A stretch of DNA of 8,672 nt from NCBI GenBank assembly GCA_020849575.1, contig JADLFY010000063.1, positions 1-8,672 of the forward strand. Reading direction: 5' to 3'. The notes under the pieces were generated by a model. That model ran no database searches. It saw nothing but the letters and a program-made list of their open reading frames with translations, and had not been told where the DNA came from. The position numbers and the translations under genes are program-made. The DNA comes from Candidatus Peregrinibacteria bacterium. Its GTDB lineage: Bacteria; Patescibacteriota; Gracilibacteria; UBA1369. Positions 5,117-8,672 of the stretch are shown here, piece after piece; positions within the stretch are counted from its first letter, which is position 1; the number at the start of each line of letters is the position of its first letter.

Positions 5117-8100
5117 TTAAATAAGGGTGAAGGTAATGGTTCCACTATAGGTGCCGGAAAGTGCGTCTGAAGGAATATCGAGATTGCCTTTGGGACAGAT
5201 GGTCCAGGAACCGGTATTGTTATTGAATTTGCGGAGCAATGTCTGAGTGGTACCAAGGTTGGCATTTTCACCAGGATCAGTGGAAGCGTCGAGCTGAACG
5301 TCCGAGGCTGAGGTGAAAGAGTAGTTAGTCTGAATATCAGGGTTTATGCCATCATTGTTTTCGATAACAAAATTAGTGTTGGGGATATTGCTGCTGCCAT
5401 TGGTAGTATTGGATAGATTTGTCATAGATACGGTCAAATCAAAATCGGTACCATCAAGATCTGTTACCTGAAGACAGGCTGGAGATAGGTCGGCAAAATT
5501 AACCTGGGCAGTTGTGCCACGATTCACGTTTCCGAAATCTATGGTTTGTGGAACAATAATATATTTCCCGCCGGAAGTGATTTGCTGCTCAATGGTGGGG
5601 GAGAGATCTTCTTTTGTTCCAGTTGAAAATGGATCGTTCAAAGTCTGTTCATATACACCGTTGTTGTCGAGATACTGAGGTGAGTTGCTGATGGCGTAGG
5701 TTGTGGCAACCAGTTTGTTTTCATCATTGGCTGATGAAGTGTTGTAATCGACATCTACATTGCTCATAGTCTGGCCATAATAGAAGTTCTGATTGACTGA
5801 AACGCTGGGGGCTTTTTCCAGCCATTTCATTTCGGTACCTGCTCCAGATTCGATAATTGCAGGTTTGCTGAAAGTTACTGGTACGCGGAAAATCTGGTCA
5901 GCTGAGGTAAAGCTGTCTCTGTTGAAATAAGCTGTTTCATCACTAGTATTGAATGTTCCAGTTGGATTGATTCCAACTACCATATTTGTGTCGACGTAGG
6001 CGACTTCCGCATAAGTGGTGTAATCGTTAAATTTATAAATCAGGTCTGATACATTCAAAATTGAATTGGCTCCAAAAATATAAAAATCCAGAGCATTAAT
6101 TGAACTGTTGATATTGTCATTAAAAGGTGAGTTGTCTAAATCTTCGCCATCCTGGAAGAATCCAACTATATCTTCGACGATGATTTTATCTCCATCGATA
6201 GCCTTTACAGTTCCTGTAGCACCTGAAGTCAGACCCTCGATAGTTTGATCCACAGTGAAATGAGAAGAGACGTCTCCGGTGAAATACATAATCAAAGACT
6301 CTTTAGTCTGACTAGTGAACAGCTGGCTAAAGTAACCGATATAAACCCCGTATAAATCATAAGGGAAGGTGCCGGAAGAATTTTCTACATAAGCATATCG
6401 CCCCTGGTTTCTGGTGATATCGAAGCTGACCCCGGTATTGGTATAAAATGATCCTGTGCCCAGATTGCTAGTTTCGTAAACGGGTATATAGAGTATTTCT
6501 TCAGGATCAAGAAGGTGAGTGTAATTGACTCTTTCCTTGCCGATAACTGCAATATTATTGCTATTTGGATCTATGGAAATATGAAGTCCGGTTTCCCCGC
6601 GTGAAGGGATGTAATATTGTCCGTCAGTTTGTTTGTAACCCATGGCGCTGGCGCTCCAGATGAAGTCACTATTTCTGTAGGTGAAGGCATAGAAAAATTC
6701 ATCTACGCGATCGGTGGTTGAGCCTACTTCTTCAGAAAATCCTGCGGAAATGTCATTTATTTCGCCAGGAGAATTTTTGGCTGGATTGAGAGTAACGGTG
6801 CTGGAAGTGGCCAGGTATCCATCACGAATTCTGCCTGTACCACCGGTTGGATTATAAGTTAAAACGAATTTACTGGTGCCTGATTCGGTGATTGAACCGT
6901 CGGCCTTTGGACTGATGGCTGCTTTCCCAGGGAGAGTGTCAATATTGGAGAAGCCACTAGAGCCGTTGATAACATTTGCGCCGTTGTGATACTGGTATTT
7001 GTTGTCGGCTAATTCGTCGGTGATAGCATAATCCTTCCAGGCGAAAATAAATTGACGGTTTTTGGCGGCATCGACACTGCCTACTATTCTGATAATATTA
7101 TTTGATCCACTATCTATCATAGTCTCACTGCCTTCCGGTGTACCGTCGGCGTTGAAAATTCGGTAATAAAGATGCTGAATGCCAGAATCAGAGAGATTGG
7201 TGGATTTCCACATAATAATAAATTTGCCGTAATCGGTTGAGTTACTGTCATCTTTGAAGAAAGAAACTTTGGGATCGGTTTCCTCCTGGTCATTGCTGGC
7301 CCCGGTGAAATTGATGTTTTTAATTGGATTATTGTTTGAGTCGTATAAGGCAAATACAGTGTCTGAGTCATTGCCATTATTACTTTCATAAGTGACTACG
7401 TAGTTACCGTTGGGACCTACTGCTACGGCTGGTTTATCCTGTAAGCGGCTGTCGGGGGAATTGATGAGTCTTTCATTGCCGCGTTTAAGATATTCTGTCG
7501 GGTAGGTGATGGCGTGATTGCTGCTGGTGCCGGTAATAAAAGCTACAGTAAAGTTTCCATCCTGGGAGGATGATATATCTAATCCATTGCTGAATCTGGC
7601 ATCACTGGCTACATTGATTTCGCTGCCGACCTGCGTGAGTGATCGGGTGAAATTACGTGCTTTTACGGCGAAATTTTCAGCCATTGGTGCGCTGCTTAAC
7701 CAGGCAACCGTGAAGTAATCATCAGTAGTATCGGTGAAATCAGAGCTGGCAAAGTTTTTGTAACTGCTGATAGCCGGTTTTATGTCTGAGTTGGTGCTGT
7801 TGCTGGCACGGGCGACCAGAGTCTGGCCATTGCGTGCAGCTAGAGCACAGGTGCTTTTGACAGTGGTTTGAGTGTCAGTATTAAAATTGTCGTCACAGGT
7901 AATTTTTTGAACCATGACATCAGTGGAATTGGTGGCCGAAGTATTTTTGCTGTAAGCAATCAAGAAGTTGAAAATGGTTTGGACTTCGGTGTCACAGTCT
8001 ATGCAGTTTTCGATGGTGGCATTGGGTGAGGCAGTGATATCTGGTGAAGATTCATTACTGTCTGAGGCGGAAATGAGAATAGTGTTGCCCAATTCAAAAG

Positions 8101-8671
8101 TTCTTTGGTCAATGCTTCTGGCCATAATTACCGGCTGATTCAAAGTATTTTCTTCCTGCCAGGTAATCATGAATAGATCATTGGAGAAGGCTATGTTAGC
8201 TGATTCTGCTGAGAGGGAACCAGAATCGTTTAATTTAATATTGTTGGGGTGAGAGCGGTTGAATTGAAAATCAAGTTCCTGGAAATATATATCGTATCCG
8301 TCATCGCAACTGCTACTGCGGCAGCCCTGGAAAGTGATGCCGAAATTTGGTCCAAAACCAGTTCGACCAGCAGTACCAGTAATTCTTGGTCGAGCGTATG
8401 GATCAACGTCACCATCGTTAATGGTAACGGTATTTTGTACGGATAAATTGTCGAACATGTTAAATAATTTGCCCACTATAATAGAGGCACCGCTGGTGGG
8501 GGTTTTGACATAAGTGATTGCAAATAAACCGTCTACGGTTGCTACATCGGGAGTGGTATAGGTGTAGGCAGAGCTACAATCTTCATCAACAACTTTAGGT
8601 TGGGTAAGCGGATAGCCAAAACGGCCAAAGGTTTGATAATAGATGCCGGAACATCCGCTCTGAGTTCTAAC
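5117..8671 (-). CDS. Very large exported propeller-like repeat protein with C-terminal WxL-like domain (5' end outside window)
   Basis: The frame is open from the right edge to a TAA at 5117-5119, giving 1184 visible residues with no start. A GTG at 8476 could be taken as a start, but 65 in-frame codons upstream of it continue the same repeat pattern. Residues about 40-670 hold some eleven repeats built on 'F-x-[IV]-[TA]-[WYF]' (for example FMITWQE, FTVAWLS, YVVTYES, FIIMWKS, FIFAWKD). Spacing is mostly 50-60 residues, as expected of beta-propeller blades. Residues 801-845 hold an SGATG module. Residues about 1034-1184 form a WxL-like domain: IDFGNV, FADLS, GTDFDLTVSMTNL, GSWTI and the end LSGTYSGTITFTLI. 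Ten cysteines, mostly in close pairs, fit an extracytoplasmic location. It heads the visible operon and probably forms the displayed part of the surface complex. The ligand is unknown. Confidence 0.78.
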   Translation of the reverse strand, partial: VRTQSGCSGIYYQTFGRFGYPLTQPKVVDEDCSSAYTYTTPDVATVDGLFAITYVKTPTSGASIIVGKLFNMFDNLSVQNTVTINDGDVDPYARPRITGTAGRTGFGPNFGITFQGCRSSSCDDGYDIYFQELDFQFNRSHPNNIKLNDSGSLSAESANIAFSNDLFMITWQEENTLNQPVIMARSIDQRTFELGNTILISASDSNESSPDITASPNATIENCIDCDTEVQTIFNFLIAYSKNTSATNSTDVMVQKITCDDNFNTDTQTTVKSTCALAARNGQTLVARASNSTNSDIKPAISSYKNFASSDFTDTTDDYFTVAWLSSAPMAENFAVKARNFTRSLTQVGSEINVASDARFSNGLDISSSQDGNFTVAFITGTSSNHAITYPTEYLKRGNERLINSPDSRLQDKPAVAVGPNGNYVVTYESNNGNDSDTVFALYDSNNNPIKNINFTGASNDQEETDPKVSFFKDDSNSTDYGKFIIMWKSTNLSDSGIQHLYYRIFNADGTPEGSETMIDSGSNNIIRIVGSVDAAKNRQFIFAWKDYAITDELADNKYQYHNGANVINGSSGFSNIDTLPGKAAISPKADGSITESGTSKFVLTYNPTGGTGRIRDGYLATSSTVTLNPAKNSPGEINDISAGFSEEVGSTTDRVDEFFYAFTYRNSDFIWSASAMGYKQTDGQYYIPSRGETGLHISIDPNSNNIAVIGKERVNYTHLLDPEEILYIPVYETSNLGTGSFYTNTGVSFDITRNQGRYAYVENSSGTFPYDLYGVYIGYFSQLFTSQTKESLIMYFTGDVSSHFTVDQTIEGLTSGATGTVKAIDGDKIIVEDIVGFFQDGEDLDNSPFNDNINSSINALDFYIFGANSILNVSDLIYKFNDYTTYAEVAYVDTNMVVGINPTGTFNTSDETAYFNRDSFTSADQIFRVPVTFSKPAIIESGAGTEMKWLEKAPSVSVNQNFYYGQTMSNVDVDYNTSSANDENKLVATTYAISNSPQYLDNNGVYEQTLNDPFSTGTKEDLSPTIEQQITSGGKYIIVPQTIDFGNVNRGTTAQVNFADLSPACLQVTDLDGTDFDLTVSMTNLSNTTNGSSNIPNTNFVIENNDGINPDIQTNYSFTSASDVQLDASTDPGENANLGTTQTLLRKFNNNTGSWTICPKGNLDIPSDALSGTYSGTITFTLI
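5120..5572 (-). other. C-terminal WxL-like domain of the large repeat protein
   Basis: Visible residues 1034-1184. The elements follow the order of the WxL domain: an 'I-x-F-G' strand, V-x-D-x-x-G, the first signature strand, a long variable middle, G-x-W, a 'L-x-I-P' strand, then 'G-T-Y-x-x-T-I-x-F-T-L' at the extreme C-terminus. The two signature motifs read FDL and FTL instead of WxL. Cys1066 and Cys1159 could bridge the sheet. Peptidoglycan attachment is inferred from the family. Confidence 0.65.
6137..6271 (-). other. SGATG beta module inside the large repeat protein
   Basis: Residues 801-845 read HFTVDQTIEGLTSGATGTV, AIDGDKIIVEDIVGFFQDGEDL. The pattern 'F-x-V-x-[EQ]-x-I-x-G-x-[ST]-S-G-A-T-G-x-V ... 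G-x-F-x-x-G-E' is one I recall from phage and bacterial surface proteins. It follows the propeller-like repeats and precedes an unassigned beta-rich stretch (about 846-1030). Confidence 0.5.
6632..8551 (-). repeat. About eleven propeller-like protein repeats
   Basis: Visible residues about 41-680. The core strands start at residues 50, 110, 167, 236, 320, 374, 424, 484, 541, 602 and 659, a mean spacing of about 61 residues. Each is preceded by a 'P-x-[IV]' strand (TPDVATV, RPRITG, SPDITA, KPAISS, KPAVAV, DPKVSF). The two long spacings around repeats four and five contain the cysteine pairs CIDC and C259/C275, probably loop insertions. More repeats may lie beyond the right edge. Confidence 0.6.
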
Positions 8672-8672
8672 C

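Noticed and set aside
1305..8671. LPXTG sortase signals or lipoprotein lipoboxes in the surface proteins
   Set aside because: No LPXTG-like motif with a hydrophobic tail is present at any C-terminus; the WxL-like proteins end in the beta strand itself. None of the visible signal peptides is followed by a lipobox cysteine.
1..8672. tRNA, rRNA, CRISPR array, insertion sequence or attachment site
   Set aside because: No cloverleaf-like segment, regularly spaced direct DNA repeats, transposase motif or terminal inverted repeats were seen. Coding sequence fills nearly the whole window.

Overview
The window carries six protein-coding genes and no RNA gene, mobile element or CRISPR array. Five genes are on the minus strand and all five encode exported proteins. 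One, a small methyltransferase, is on the plus strand. The DNA is moderately AT-rich, TGA is used as a normal stop, and almost none of the starts has a recognisable Shine-Dalgarno sequence. The proteins are rich in Asn, Ser and Thr, have Sec-type signal peptides, and are anchored by membrane helices rather than LPXTG motifs or lipoboxes. A member of the Patescibacteria (Candidate Phyla Radiation) is my best guess, with a Gram-positive Firmicute as the main alternative. No phylogenetic marker gene is present, so this stays inference.

Layout, left to right. (1) 1-515, minus: the N-terminal 171 residues of an exported, cysteine-containing, Kelch-like protein that runs off the left edge. (2) 516-599: an 84-bp AT-rich divergent promoter region. 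(3) 600-1286, plus: a class I SAM-dependent O-methyltransferase whose last codons form a terminator hairpin. (4) 1305-8671, minus: four tightly packed genes (gaps of 2 and 13 nt and one 4-nt ATGA overlap) transcribed right to left and ending at that same hairpin.

The four-gene operon is the main content. Its first visible gene (5' end outside the window) encodes a protein with about eleven beta-propeller-like repeats and a C-terminal WxL-like domain. The second encodes a short membrane-anchored protein with one DUF916-like domain. The third encodes a small exported protein that is essentially one WxL-like domain with two extra modules spliced into it. The fourth encodes a 717-residue protein that fuses a two-domain DUF916/DUF3324-like (WxL-interacting protein) ectodomain, a two-helix membrane hairpin, an unknown domain and a third WxL-like domain. 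In Firmicutes, WxL proteins bind peptidoglycan and pair with DUF916/DUF3324 proteins in cell-surface (csc-type) clusters. I infer that this operon builds a related, divergent surface complex: membrane-bound DUF916-type anchors hold WxL-like proteins, one carrying a large propeller-like display domain. The WxL signature is altered here to FxL/FxI forms at most positions, so standard profiles may miss it.
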